Below are positions 1 to 7,570 of a stretch of 64,000 nucleotides of DNA, one piece after another. Every line of letters begins with the position of its first letter. Position 1 is the first letter of the stretch. Made by a program: the position numbers and the translations under genes. The DNA is from CAVURS01 sp963834425 (GTDB lineage Bacteria; Actinomycetota; Actinomycetes; Actinomycetales; CAVURS01), in NCBI GenBank assembly GCA_963834425.1, contig CAWIBR010000013.1, positions 930,001-994,000 of the forward strand, given 5' to 3'. The notes under the pieces were generated by a model, which was given only the letters and a program-made list of their open reading frames with translations, had not been told where the DNA came from and did no database searches.

Positions 1-198
1 GCCGCCGCGGTCGACCGCCACGAGGCCACGATCGCCCAGTGCCGGAAGTCGCTGCTGCCGATGGTGAACGACGTGCCGTTGCCGGTGCCGAGCAGGCGGG
101 CGAAGGCCAGTCCGGGCACCCGTCGTACGGCCCGGCGATCAAGCGCCATCCGGCCCAGCGCCGAGGGGATCCGCCGACCTGGGACACCGAAGACGTGA
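1..198 (+). CDS. possible C-terminal fragment of an unidentified protein
   Basis: Frame 1 is open from the window edge to a TGA at 196-198, giving 65 residues rich in Arg, Pro and Ser. Frame 3 is also open across this stretch, so coding is not certain. The tail is not recognisable as any family, and its basic, proline-rich character is equally compatible with chance in GC-rich DNA. No terminator is evident between it and the opposite-strand gene that ends at 247. Confidence 0.2.
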   Translation, partial: AAAVDRHEATIAQCRKSLLPMVNDVPLPVPSRRAKASPGTRRTARRSSAIRPSAEGIRRPGTPKT

Positions 199-246
199 AC
201 CGTCACCAGCTCGACCGGTTCGACCAGGTCGATCGAGTCGACCAAG

Positions 247-765
247 TCAGGCGACTTCGACCGGTTGACCGGCGGTGAGCCGGAGCAGCTCGTCGTAGGT
301 CGTGGGGAAGACCGCATGCGGATGGCCGGCGGCCGCCCACACCACGTCGTACCGAGCGAGGTCGACGTCGATCAGGGTGCGCACCGGGGACGTGGTGCCG
401 ACCGGCGCGACGCCGCCGATGGCGAAGCCGGTGTGCTCGCGGACGAAGTCGGCGTCGGCGCGACCCAGACCGGCGATGCCGAGCAGGTCGGCCACCTTGT
501 GGACGTCGACCTGGTGGCTGCCCGAGGTCAGCACGAGCAGTGGTTCGTCGCCGTGCTCCCCGGCGGTCGTGAAGACCAGGGATTTCACGATCTGGGCCAC
601 CTCGACACCGAGCGCGGTGGCGGCGTCCTGGGCGGTGCGAGCGGTCTCGTCCAGGATCCGGACCCGATCGGTCGATCCCGCGCTGCGCAAGGCATCGGCG
701 ACCCGGACGACGCCGGGATGAGCGAGCAGCGGGGACGAGGCGGCCGCGTCCAGGGAGTCGGTCAT
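247..765 (-). CDS. YbaK/aminoacyl-tRNA deacylase domain protein
   Basis: A 172-residue protein of the YbaK/ProX family. These enzymes hydrolyse mischarged aminoacyl-tRNAs (for example Cys-tRNA-Pro or Ala-tRNA-Pro) in the cytoplasm. The motif QIVKSLVF and the later stretch GFAIGGVAPVG are the family signatures around the substrate pocket, and the size is normal for a stand-alone deacylase. The start is the ATG at 765 rather than an upstream one, because a TAATCT hexamer lies 7 bases before it, which fits a leaderless transcript. The gene is divergent from the SOS-regulated dnaE2 operon and does not look functionally tied to it. The exact tRNA substrate cannot be read from the sequence. Confidence 0.85.
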   Translation of the reverse strand: MTDSLDAAASSPLLAHPGVVRVADALRSAGSTDRVRILDETARTAQDAATALGVEVAQIVKSLVFTTAGEHGDEPLLVLTSGSHQVDVHKVADLLGIAGLGRADADFVREHTGFAIGGVAPVGTTSPVRTLIDVDLARYDVVWAAAGHPHAVFPTTYDELLRLTAGQPVEVA

Positions 766-772
766 GCGGCGG

Positions 773-778
773 AGATTA
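773..778 (-). promoter_or_regulatory. leaderless -10 element of the YbaK gene
   Basis: TAATCT on the minus strand, separated by 7 bases from the ATG at 765. This spacing puts the transcription start at or next to the start codon. The call rests on the same arrangement being repeated at many other genes in this window. Confidence 0.5.
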
Positions 779-820
779 GCGGTTGACGCGTCCCGATGGG
801 CTGGGTATAGAGTCAAGGTA

Positions 821-836
821 TCGAACAGATGTTCGA
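821..836. promoter_or_regulatory. LexA (SOS) box of the dnaE2 operon
   Basis: TCGAACAGATGTTCGA is a perfect inverted repeat (TCGAAC, 4-base spacer, GTTCGA) and an exact match to the actinobacterial/Gram-positive SOS box CGAACNNNNGTTCG. It lies 87 bp upstream of the DUF6504 start and about 55 bp from the divergent YbaK start. LexA repression with RecA-dependent induction of the downstream operon is the expected behaviour. Confidence 0.93.
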
Positions 837-922
837 AAGCATTCAGGCTGGTCCGTTGGTCAATCCTGGCGCAGCGAGCCGGTTCGAGTGGCGGTTTCGA
901 GGATAGCGAGAGGGGTGGACGG

Positions 923-1324
923 ATGGTCCGGCGCTACGACGAGGTCATCGAGGTGCGAGAGACCTCCACCAGCGGGCCGGCCCACTTCCTCTGGCGCGGT
1001 CGGGTCTACGCAGTCCGGTCGGTCCTCGGGCACTGGCGCGAGCGCCGGGCCTGGTGGCTGGAGGGAGCCACCGCCCGGCTGCTCGGGCTGGACCCAGACC
1101 CAGACCCAGACCCGTACGGCGGTGCTGATCGGGCTGATCGGACTGACGCTGCCGACGATACGAGCGCCACGGAGGAGTCGGCCCGGGTCGCCGAGGTGCT
1201 CGAGCGAGAGATCTGGCGGGTCGAAGCCGGGGCCGGGCGCAGCGGGGTGGTCGGGGTCTACGACCTGGGCCGTGACGTGGTCGAACCCGGCGCCCACTGG
1301 CGACTGCTGCAGGTCGCCGACTGA
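923..1324 (+). CDS. DUF6504 family protein
   Basis: A 133-residue protein of the actinobacterial DUF6504 family, which is commonly encoded next to translesion polymerase genes; its biochemical role is unknown. The N-terminal half holds the conserved core (MVRRYDEVIEV, then a tract ending in HWRERRAWW). A short acidic Asp-Pro repeat (about residues 57-64) follows, built from a tandem CAGACC DNA repeat. The ATG at 923 has a purine-rich GAGGGGTGGA Shine-Dalgarno stretch. It is the first gene after the LexA box and lies 25 bp before the HEPN-like gene, so it should be SOS-induced together with dnaE2. A DNA-damage-response accessory role is inferred from context only. Confidence 0.82.
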   Translation: MVRRYDEVIEVRETSTSGPAHFLWRGRVYAVRSVLGHWRERRAWWLEGATARLLGLDPDPDPDPYGGADRADRTDAADDTSATEESARVAEVLEREIWRVEAGAGRSGVVGVYDLGRDVVEPGAHWRLLQVAD

Positions 1325-1349
1325 TGCCGCTCGTGGGGGAGGGAGAGCG

Positions 1350-1859
1350 ATGACCAGCACGACCATCACATCGGGCCGATCCAGCGCGTCCAGCACGGCC
1401 AGCGCGGTGAGGGCGACGGAGGGGAGCGGCGCGGCGCCGGTCCCGGAGGCGGCCCTGGAGCTGCTGGAGCGGTCCCGGGCCGGCCTGTTCGCAGCCGCCA
1501 TGTCGGTCCACGCGGGGGAGCGGTACGTCACAGCCCACCTGTCCGCGCTGCGCGCCGCAGCGGCGGTCCTGGCCACCAGAAGCCGGCCGAGCCGGCGCAA
1601 CTCCGGGCCACGCAGCGTCTGGGAGGTGCTCCCGCGGATCGCCCCCGAGCTGACCGAGTGGGCTGCCTTCTTCGCCGCGGGCGCCGACCGGCGGGCCGCG
1701 CTGGAGGCCGGGCGGGTCGAGACGGTCCCGGTCCGCGCGGCCGATGACGAGCTTCGCGCCGCCGAGACGTTCGTGGCCCTGGTGGAGTCCGGGCTGGGGG
1801 TGGCCCATCCGGGTCGCCTGCCGCTGGTGGCCTCCGGGCTCCGCCCGGCCCGGCCGTAG
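1350..1859 (+). CDS. SAV_6107-type HEPN-domain protein in the dnaE2 operon
   Basis: A 169-residue helical protein recognised as the SAV_6107 HEPN family. A disordered Ser/Thr/Ala-rich N-terminus (about residues 1-28) precedes the helical bundle. Residues 58-63 read RYVTAH, an Rx4H arrangement matching the RX4-6H motif that marks catalytic HEPN ribonucleases. Whether this family is an active RNase is not established. A second conserved block, SVWEVLPRIAPELTEWAAFF, lies at about residue 90. The start has a strong GGGGGAGGGAG ribosome-binding site. It sits between DUF6504 and dnaE2, ends 24 bp before the polymerase start, and shares the LexA box upstream. Confidence 0.8.
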   Translation: MTSTTITSGRSSASSTASAVRATEGSGAAPVPEAALELLERSRAGLFAAAMSVHAGERYVTAHLSALRAAAAVLATRSRPSRRNSGPRSVWEVLPRIAPELTEWAAFFAAGADRRAALEAGRVETVPVRAADDELRAAETFVALVESGLGVAHPGRLPLVASGLRPARP

Positions 1860-1867
1860 CCCGGCCG

Positions 1868-1899
1868 ATGACTGAGTTTGCCGATGACTGAGTTCGCCC
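1868..1899 (+). repeat. 16-bp tandem duplication across the dnaE2 start
   Basis: CCGATGACTGAGTTTG is followed at once by CCGATGACTGAGTTCG. Each copy carries an ATG ACT GAG TT start. The first ATG (1868) is out of frame and gives a 7-codon minigene ending in TGA at 1889-1891, overlapping the true dnaE2 ATG at 1884. It could act as a translational-coupling device or be a neutral slippage duplication. Confidence 0.85.
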
Positions 1900-4800
1900 A
1901 TCTCCACGTCGCCTCCGGCTACTCGTTGCGCTACGGCGCCTCCACCCCGCAGACCCTGGTCGAGCGAGCCGCCGAGCTCGGTCAGCCGGCCCTCGCCCTG
2001 ACCGACCGGGACGCGCTCTACGGCGCGGTCCGGTTCGTGCGGGCCTGCCAGCGCACCGGGGTGGCACCGATCCTCGGGGTCGACCTGACGGTCCGGGCGA
2101 GCTGGCCTCCAGAACTGCCCCCAGGGCTGGGCTCAGAGCCGGCCTCGGCCCACACATCGGCGCGGACTCTCAGGCGGAACCCGATGCGGACCCCCGCGCG
2201 GACGCCGGTGCGGGGTGGCGCCGAGGTCGACCCGCGACATCCGCGGGTCACCGTCCTGGCGTTGGGTGGGTCGGGTTCGGGGTCGGGTTCGGGTTCGGGC
2301 TTGCCGCCTGGTCGCGGGTGGGCCCGGTTGTGCCGACTGGTCTCGACGACCCACCTCGGAGCCGAGCGGGGGATGCCGGTCGCCGATCCGGGTCTGGTGG
2401 CCGAGCATGCCCGCGACCCGCTGACCGGACAGGCGGCGCTCGTCGTACTGCTCGGGCCGGCGTCCGACGTCGGGCGGGCCGCGCTGGCCGGCCGCAGCGA
2501 CGCCGCGCTGGCCACGCTGTGCCGCTGGCGGGACGCGCTGCCGGCCGGTTCGCTGGCGGTCGAGGTGGTCTGTCACGGCGGCCCGCCAGGAAGCCCGGCG
2601 AGCGTCGGGCACGCGGCCCGGATGCTGATTCTCGCCCGGCGGGCCGGCGTGCCCGCTGTGCTGGCCAACGCGGTCCGGCATGCCGACCCGGCCGGCGCGG
2701 CCACCGTCGACGTCCTGGACGCCGCCCGGCGGCTGGTCGCGCTCGACACCCGGCACCTGGATCGGGTCACCACCGCGGGCCACCTCCGGTCGGGCACCGA
2801 GATGATCCGGGTCGCCGAGGACATCGCCGCGGCGGCCGGCGCGGGCGACCCCGAGCAGGTCCGGCAGCTGCTGGCCGACACGATGGCGCTGGCCGAGCGG
2901 TGCGTGCTCGACCCGGAGGCCGACCTCGGCGTGGGGTCGGTCCATCTGCCCGAGCCCGCCGTCCTGGGCCTGCAGCCGGACCAGGACGCCGACGCGGTGG
3001 TCCGGGCCCGCTGCGAGGGGGCTGTCGCCACCCGTTACCCGGGTCGGGGCGAGCGGGAGCTGCGTGCCGTCATGACCCGGCTCGACGAGGAGCTGGGCGT
3101 GATCGCCCAGCTCGGCTACCCGACGTACTTCCTGACGGTGGCCTCGGTGTGCGACCTGATTCGCGACCTGGGCGTGCGGGTCGCGGCGCGCGGCTCGGGC
3201 GCGGGCAGCCTGGTCAACTACCTGCTCGGCATCTCCGGGGTCGACCCGATGGCGCACGGGCTGCTGATGGAGCGGTTCTGCTCGCCGCTGCGGGCCCAGC
3301 TGCCGGACATCGACGTCGACGTGGAGTCGGCCCGGCGCACCGAGGTCTACGAGCACGTGCTGGCCCGCTTCGGCGGCGAGCGGGTGACCTGCGTGTCGAT
3401 GATGGACACCTACCGGGTCCGGCACGCCATCCGTGACGTCGGTGCCGCGCTCGGGATGCCGCCGGTGGAGATCGACGCGATCGCCAAGGCCTTCCCGCAC
3501 ATCCGGGCCCGCGACGCCCGCAGCGCCATCGCCGAGCTGCCCGAGCTGCGGGCCAGCGGCCTGTCGGCTCCCCGGCTCGACCTGCTCTTCGAGCTGGTCG
3601 AGCGGCTCGACGGACTGCCTCGCCACGTCGCGCTGCACCCGTGCGGCGTGGTGCTCTCCGACGGCTCGTTGCTGGACCGTACGCCGGTCGAGGCGAGCTG
3701 GGCCGGCTTCCCGATGAGCCAGTTCGACAAGGACGACGTCGAGACGATGGGCCTGCTCAAGCTCGACATCCTCGGCATCCGGATGCAGTCCGCGATGGCC
3801 CATGCCGTGCAGGAAGTGGCCCGGGTCGATGACGTGCAGGTCGACCTGGACGACCGCTCCTGCCTGGCGCTGGACGACGAGGCGACCTTCCGGCTGATCC
3901 GCTCGACCCACACCCTGGGCTGTTTCCAGATCGAGTCACCGGGGCAGCGCGAGCTGGTCGGCAAGTTCGCTCCGGAGACCTTCGATGACCTGATCATCGA
4001 CATCTCCCTCTTCCGGCCCGGCCCGGTGAAGTCCGACATGGTCACGCCGTTCCTCTTCGCCCGGCAGGGCTGGCGCGAGAGCGAGTACCTCCACCCGAGC
4101 CTGGAGCCGGCCCTGCGCGAGACCCACGGCGTCGTGGTCTTCCACGAGCAGGTGCTGCAGATCGTCTCGGTCACGACTGGGGTCACCCTGGCCGAGGCCG
4201 ACGAGGTACGCCGCGCACTCGGCTCCCCGGCCGGGCAGCGGGACGTCGAGGCCTGGTGGCGGCCGATGGCTCGCTCGCGGGGCTACAGCGCAGCGGACAT
4301 CGAGCGGATCTGGTTGGTGCTCAAGGCCTTTGCGTCGTTCGGTTTCTGCAAGGCCCATGCCGCGGCATTCGCCCTGCCGACCTACCAGTCGGCCTGGCTC
4401 AAGGCCCACCACCCGGCCGCGTTCCTGGCCGGAGTGCTGACCCACGACCCGGGGATGTATCCCAAACGGCTGATCCTGGACGACGCTCGCAGCCTGGGCA
4501 TCGCCGTCCTCGGGCTCGATGTCAACGCCTCCGACGACACCTACCGGGTCGAGAAGGTCACCTCGTGGGACGAGCCGCCGCCAGCCATCCTGGGCCAGCT
4601 CGAGGCCGGTCCGGCGCATCCGGACGCCGGTCCGCGTCCGGCCCCGCCGCCCGACCTGCCGGACGGGCGGGCCTACGGCATCCGGCTCTCCCTGGCCGAC
4701 GTCAAGGGGATCAGCGCCGCCGAGGTCCAGCGGATCGTGGCCGGTCGGCCCTACCGCTCGCTGGCCGACTTCTGGCACCGCGCCCAGGTCTCCCGGCCGG

Positions 4801-6056
4801 TGGTCGAGCGACTGGTCATGGCGGGCGGCTTCGACAGCCTCTACGGCCTGGGTGGGCTGGCCGCCCGGCTGCCGGTGCGCCGTCGCGGCCAGGTGACCCG
4901 TCGAGACCTGCTGCTGCAGGTGTTCGAGCTGGACAGCTGGACCCGGGCCACCACCCGCTCGGCCCGCCGAGTCGGTGCTGCGGGCGCCGGCGGTGCGAGC
5001 GGGCGCCCGGCGGCGATCCGCGGCCAGCACGTCCCGCCCGACCTGTCAGCACCAGAGCGGTCGATACCGCGCGCTGGTGCTGACAGCTCATGGACGTCAT
5101 GGACGGAGCGCCAGTTCGATCCGAGAGACGTGCGGTTGATGGCGGCGGCCCAGTCCCAGGCCCCTCGGGCCGCGATCCCGGCCGAGCAGCAGGACGTCCA
5201 GCTCACCCTGGACCTGGGCGACGCGCCGGACCGGACCCGGGCCACCGGTCTGCCGGAGATGTCCGGGGCCGAGCGGGTCAAGGCCGAGCTGGAGGTGCTG
5301 GGTCTGGACGCCAGCGCCCACGTGCTGGAGTTCTACGACCCGCTGCTGCGGGCGCTGGGCATCACCCGGTCGCGGGACATCCTGGCCCAGCGCAGCCGGG
5401 CCGAGCTGCTCGTGGCGGGGGTGAAGGTCGCCACCCAGACGCCGCCGGTGCGTTCGGGTCGGCGGGTCGTCTTCCTGACCCTGGACGACTCGACCGGCCC
5501 GGTCGACGCGACGTTCTTCGAGGATGTCCAAGGTCCTTATGCCGCAACGGTTTTCCACTCCTGGCTGCTCCTGGTGCGCGGCATCCTGCGCCGCACCGGG
5601 CCGCGCGGGGTCTCCTTGCGAGCCACCGGAGCCTGGGAGCTGTCCGCGCTGTGGGAGGCCTGGTGCGACGGCGGGCTGGTCGCGGTGCACCGCGCGCTCG
5701 ACGACGCCGAGATCCAGGCCGAGGCCGTGCGCGCCGACCAGGTGCACGCGGCGTACTCCCACTCGGCCATCGCCGGTGCAGCGGCCAGCCGGTCCTCGCG
5801 ACCGGTCCTGGCCGGCACCCCGCCCGGCCCGGAGGAGGAGGGTGCGGCGGCCGGCGGCATGGGCGGTGGACCGGGGCACCGACGGGTCCTGGTGCACGCG
5901 AGCGGGTTCAAGCAGTCGCCGTACTCCGATGTGAAGCCGCCCGGCGAGGACGTCACGGACGGCCGCAAGCTGGCCAGGGCCAAGAAGGACGCGCTCGGCG
6001 ACCCCAAGGCCCCGCGCAAGCTCTGGCACGCCAGCCCCGGCAGCTCCGGCCATTAG
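1884..6056 (+). CDS. dnaE2: error-prone DNA polymerase III alpha subunit DnaE2 (ImuC)
   Basis: The SOS-induced mutagenic replicative-type polymerase that extends across lesions as part of the ImuA/ImuB/DnaE2 mutasome. From the N-terminus: a PHP domain (FAHLHVASGYS onward), a C-family palm with the catalytic PDIDVD motif near residue 475, a helix-hairpin-helix region, an OB-fold (about residues 1175-1260) and the DnaE2-typical C-terminal tail KQSPYSDVKPPGEDV. At 1390 residues it is some 300 longer than usual. The excess is low-complexity inserts: about residues 78-145, with a GSGSGSGSGS run, and about 1030-1085, which carries a strong DNA palindrome. The ATG at 1884 is preferred over the TTG at 1878. 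The adjacent imuA and imuB genes usually expected are not in this window. Confidence 0.95.
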   Translation: MTEFAHLHVASGYSLRYGASTPQTLVERAAELGQPALALTDRDALYGAVRFVRACQRTGVAPILGVDLTVRASWPPELPPGLGSEPASAHTSARTLRRNPMRTPARTPVRGGAEVDPRHPRVTVLALGGSGSGSGSGSGLPPGRGWARLCRLVSTTHLGAERGMPVADPGLVAEHARDPLTGQAALVVLLGPASDVGRAALAGRSDAALATLCRWRDALPAGSLAVEVVCHGGPPGSPASVGHAARMLILARRAGVPAVLANAVRHADPAGAATVDVLDAARRLVALDTRHLDRVTTAGHLRSGTEMIRVAEDIAAAAGAGDPEQVRQLLADTMALAERCVLDPEADLGVGSVHLPEPAVLGLQPDQDADAVVRARCEGAVATRYPGRGERELRAVMTRLDEELGVIAQLGYPTYFLTVASVCDLIRDLGVRVAARGSGAGSLVNYLLGISGVDPMAHGLLMERFCSPLRAQLPDIDVDVESARRTEVYEHVLARFGGERVTCVSMMDTYRVRHAIRDVGAALGMPPVEIDAIAKAFPHIRARDARSAIAELPELRASGLSAPRLDLLFELVERLDGLPRHVALHPCGVVLSDGSLLDRTPVEASWAGFPMSQFDKDDVETMGLLKLDILGIRMQSAMAHAVQEVARVDDVQVDLDDRSCLALDDEATFRLIRSTHTLGCFQIESPGQRELVGKFAPETFDDLIIDISLFRPGPVKSDMVTPFLFARQGWRESEYLHPSLEPALRETHGVVVFHEQVLQIVSVTTGVTLAEADEVRRALGSPAGQRDVEAWWRPMARSRGYSAADIERIWLVLKAFASFGFCKAHAAAFALPTYQSAWLKAHHPAAFLAGVLTHDPGMYPKRLILDDARSLGIAVLGLDVNASDDTYRVEKVTSWDEPPPAILGQLEAGPAHPDAGPRPAPPPDLPDGRAYGIRLSLADVKGISAAEVQRIVAGRPYRSLADFWHRAQVSRPVVERLVMAGGFDSLYGLGGLAARLPVRRRGQVTRRDLLLQVFELDSWTRATTRSARRVGAAGAGGASGRPAAIRGQHVPPDLSAPERSIPRAGADSSWTSWTERQFDPRDVRLMAAAQSQAPRAAIPAEQQDVQLTLDLGDAPDRTRATGLPEMSGAERVKAELEVLGLDASAHVLEFYDPLLRALGITRSRDILAQRSRAELLVAGVKVATQTPPVRSGRRVVFLTLDDSTGPVDATFFEDVQGPYAATVFHSWLLLVRGILRRTGPRGVSLRATGAWELSALWEAWCDGGLVAVHRALDDAEIQAEAVRADQVHAAYSHSAIAGAAASRSSRPVLAGTPPGPEEEGAAAGGMGGGPGHRRVLVHASGFKQSPYSDVKPPGEDVTDGRKLARAKKDALGDPKAPRKLWHASPGSSGH
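5043..5086. repeat. nested perfect palindrome inside dnaE2
   Basis: A 13-bp perfect inverted repeat, CTGTCAGCACCAG at 5043-5055 and CTGGTGCTGACAG at 5074-5086, encloses a second one (GCGGT, CGAT loop, ACCGC). The whole 44-bp element should form a long hairpin. It lies in the non-conserved linker before the OB-fold and is read through in frame. This resembles small palindromic elements inserted into coding sequence, but only one copy is present in the window. Confidence 0.75.
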
Positions 6057-6118
6057 GACCGTCTCGACGACCACGAACGGATCGTGTGAATGACGGACCG
6101 GGCTGGGAGGGTGGAGGC

Positions 6119-6700
6119 ATGAGCGCGAGCAGCGGCAGCCGGTACGTCGCGCTGTTGCGCGGCATCAACGTCGGCACGGCCAAGCAGGTGGCGATGGCCG
6201 ACCTCAAGGCGCTGCTGGAGCGGCTCGGCTACACCGACGTGAGGACCCACCTGCGCAGCGGACAGGCCGTCTTCACCGCGCAGGGTGCAGCGACGACGAA
6301 GGCCGCCGCCCGGCTGGCGAGTGACATCGAGCAGGCCATCGAGCAGCACCTGGGCATGGAGGTCCGGGTCGTGGTCCGCACTCGGGCCGAGCTGGCCAAG
6401 GTTCTGAAGGCCAACCGGTTCGCGACCCCCGACCGCGATCCGGCCAGGGTGTTCTGTGTCTTCCTCTCCGAGCCGGTCACCGCTACGGCCCTGACGGCGA
6501 TCGACCCGGCGGCCTATGCCCCGGAGGAGCTCGCGCTGGCGCCCGGTGGCCGGGAGATCTTCCTGTGGCTGCCGAACGGCATGGGCACCAGCAAGCTCGG
6601 CACGGTCAAGTGGGACCGGGCCCTGGCCGCGAAGGGTCTGGTCGCCACCGCCCGCAACTGGCGCACCACGACCAAGCTGCTCGAGCTCCTCGATGGCTGA
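6119..6700 (+). CDS. DUF1697 domain-containing protein
   Basis: A 193-residue DUF1697 protein. The family hallmark RYVALLRGINVG opens the sequence, and the block ending in GTSKLGTVKWDRAL is the second conserved region. Function is unknown for the family. The ATG at 6119 is preceded by GGGAGGGTGGAGG. It follows dnaE2 by 62 bp on the same strand and could be read through from the SOS operon, but DUF1697 proteins are not known to be damage-related. Confidence 0.85.
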   Translation: MSASSGSRYVALLRGINVGTAKQVAMADLKALLERLGYTDVRTHLRSGQAVFTAQGAATTKAAARLASDIEQAIEQHLGMEVRVVVRTRAELAKVLKANRFATPDRDPARVFCVFLSEPVTATALTAIDPAAYAPEELALAPGGREIFLWLPNGMGTSKLGTVKWDRALAAKGLVATARNWRTTTKLLELLDG

Positions 6701-6817
6701 CCTGGCCGTTGCTCCGAGCCCAGCCCGGAGCGCGCGATGGCGGCGGCCGGCCTCACTAGGGTGGTCGCGCGGATCGCACCCGCGATCCCGCCCACACCAG
6801 CGAAGGGGAGACCCGCG

Positions 6818-7567
6818 GTGCCCGACTCCGTGTTGTGGGACACCGTCTGTGGCCTGCTCCCGGGCGCCTCGCAGCAGACCGTCGACGTGCTCGACCTCGG
6901 CGGTGGCACGGGTGGGCTGGCAGTGCCACTGGCGGCTCTCGGCCACCGGGTCACCGTCGTCGATTCCAGCCCGGACGCCCTGGCCGCATTGGACCGCCGG
7001 GCCGACGAGTCCGGCGTCGGTGATTCTCAGCGCAGTGGGACCCTGGTCGCACAGCAGGGCGACGCCGACGACCTCCAGGTCGAGGCCGCCGCGTTCGACC
7101 TGGCGCTGTGCCACGGGTTGCTCGAACACGTCGATGACCCTGGCCGAGCCCTGGCCGGAATCGCGCGGGCGTTACGTCCGGGCGGCCGGTTCAGCCTGGT
7201 CGTCGCCCAGCGCAGTGCCGCCGTGGTGGGCTCGGCCCTGGCCGGTCACCTGGCCCGGGCCGAGGCCCTGCTCGACGACCCCGACGGACGTTGGGGCGAG
7301 ACCGACCCGCTCGCCCGGCGGTTCGATCGGGCCCAGATCAGCGGCCTGGTCGAGTCGGCCGGCTTCACGATCGACGACATCCACGGCTTGCGAGTGCTCG
7401 GTGACCTGGTGCCGGGTCAGCTGCTGGAGTCCGACCCCGCGGCCCGGGCCCGCCTGCTCGACCTGGACGCGCGCCTGGCCGGGCAGCCCGACTACGCCGG
7501 CCTGGCCGGGTCGCTGCACCTCCTGGCCCACCGCCCGATCGCGCCGTCGAGTGAGCCGTCGGAGTAG
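6818..7567 (+). CDS. class I SAM-dependent methyltransferase
   Basis: A 249-residue Rossmann-fold methyltransferase of the Methyltransf_11/25 type. Motif I, VLDLGGGTGGLA, sits near residue 25. An acidic strand-2 end (VTVVDSS) and the post-motif FDLALCHGLLEHVDDP follow. The substrate cannot be predicted, although the CHGLLEHV and LRPGGRFS pattern is typical of small-molecule methyltransferases. The GTG at 6818 is chosen over the in-frame ATG at 6737 because AAGGGGAG lies 8 bases upstream. It is 3 bp from dinB, and the pair is probably one transcript. In many actinomycetes this gene accompanies a DNA polymerase IV gene. Confidence 0.85.
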   Translation: MPDSVLWDTVCGLLPGASQQTVDVLDLGGGTGGLAVPLAALGHRVTVVDSSPDALAALDRRADESGVGDSQRSGTLVAQQGDADDLQVEAAAFDLALCHGLLEHVDDPGRALAGIARALRPGGRFSLVVAQRSAAVVGSALAGHLARAEALLDDPDGRWGETDPLARRFDRAQISGLVESAGFTIDDIHGLRVLGDLVPGQLLESDPAARARLLDLDARLAGQPDYAGLAGSLHLLAHRPIAPSSEPSE

Positions 7568-7570
7568 GCC

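Noticed and set aside
39..278. 79-codon plus-strand frame at the window start
   Set aside because: Low-complexity, overlaps the end of the YbaK gene and has no ribosome-binding site or family match.
2133..3911. Long antisense open frame over dnaE2
   Set aside because: Same GC-skew artefact; the sense strand carries the polymerase motifs.
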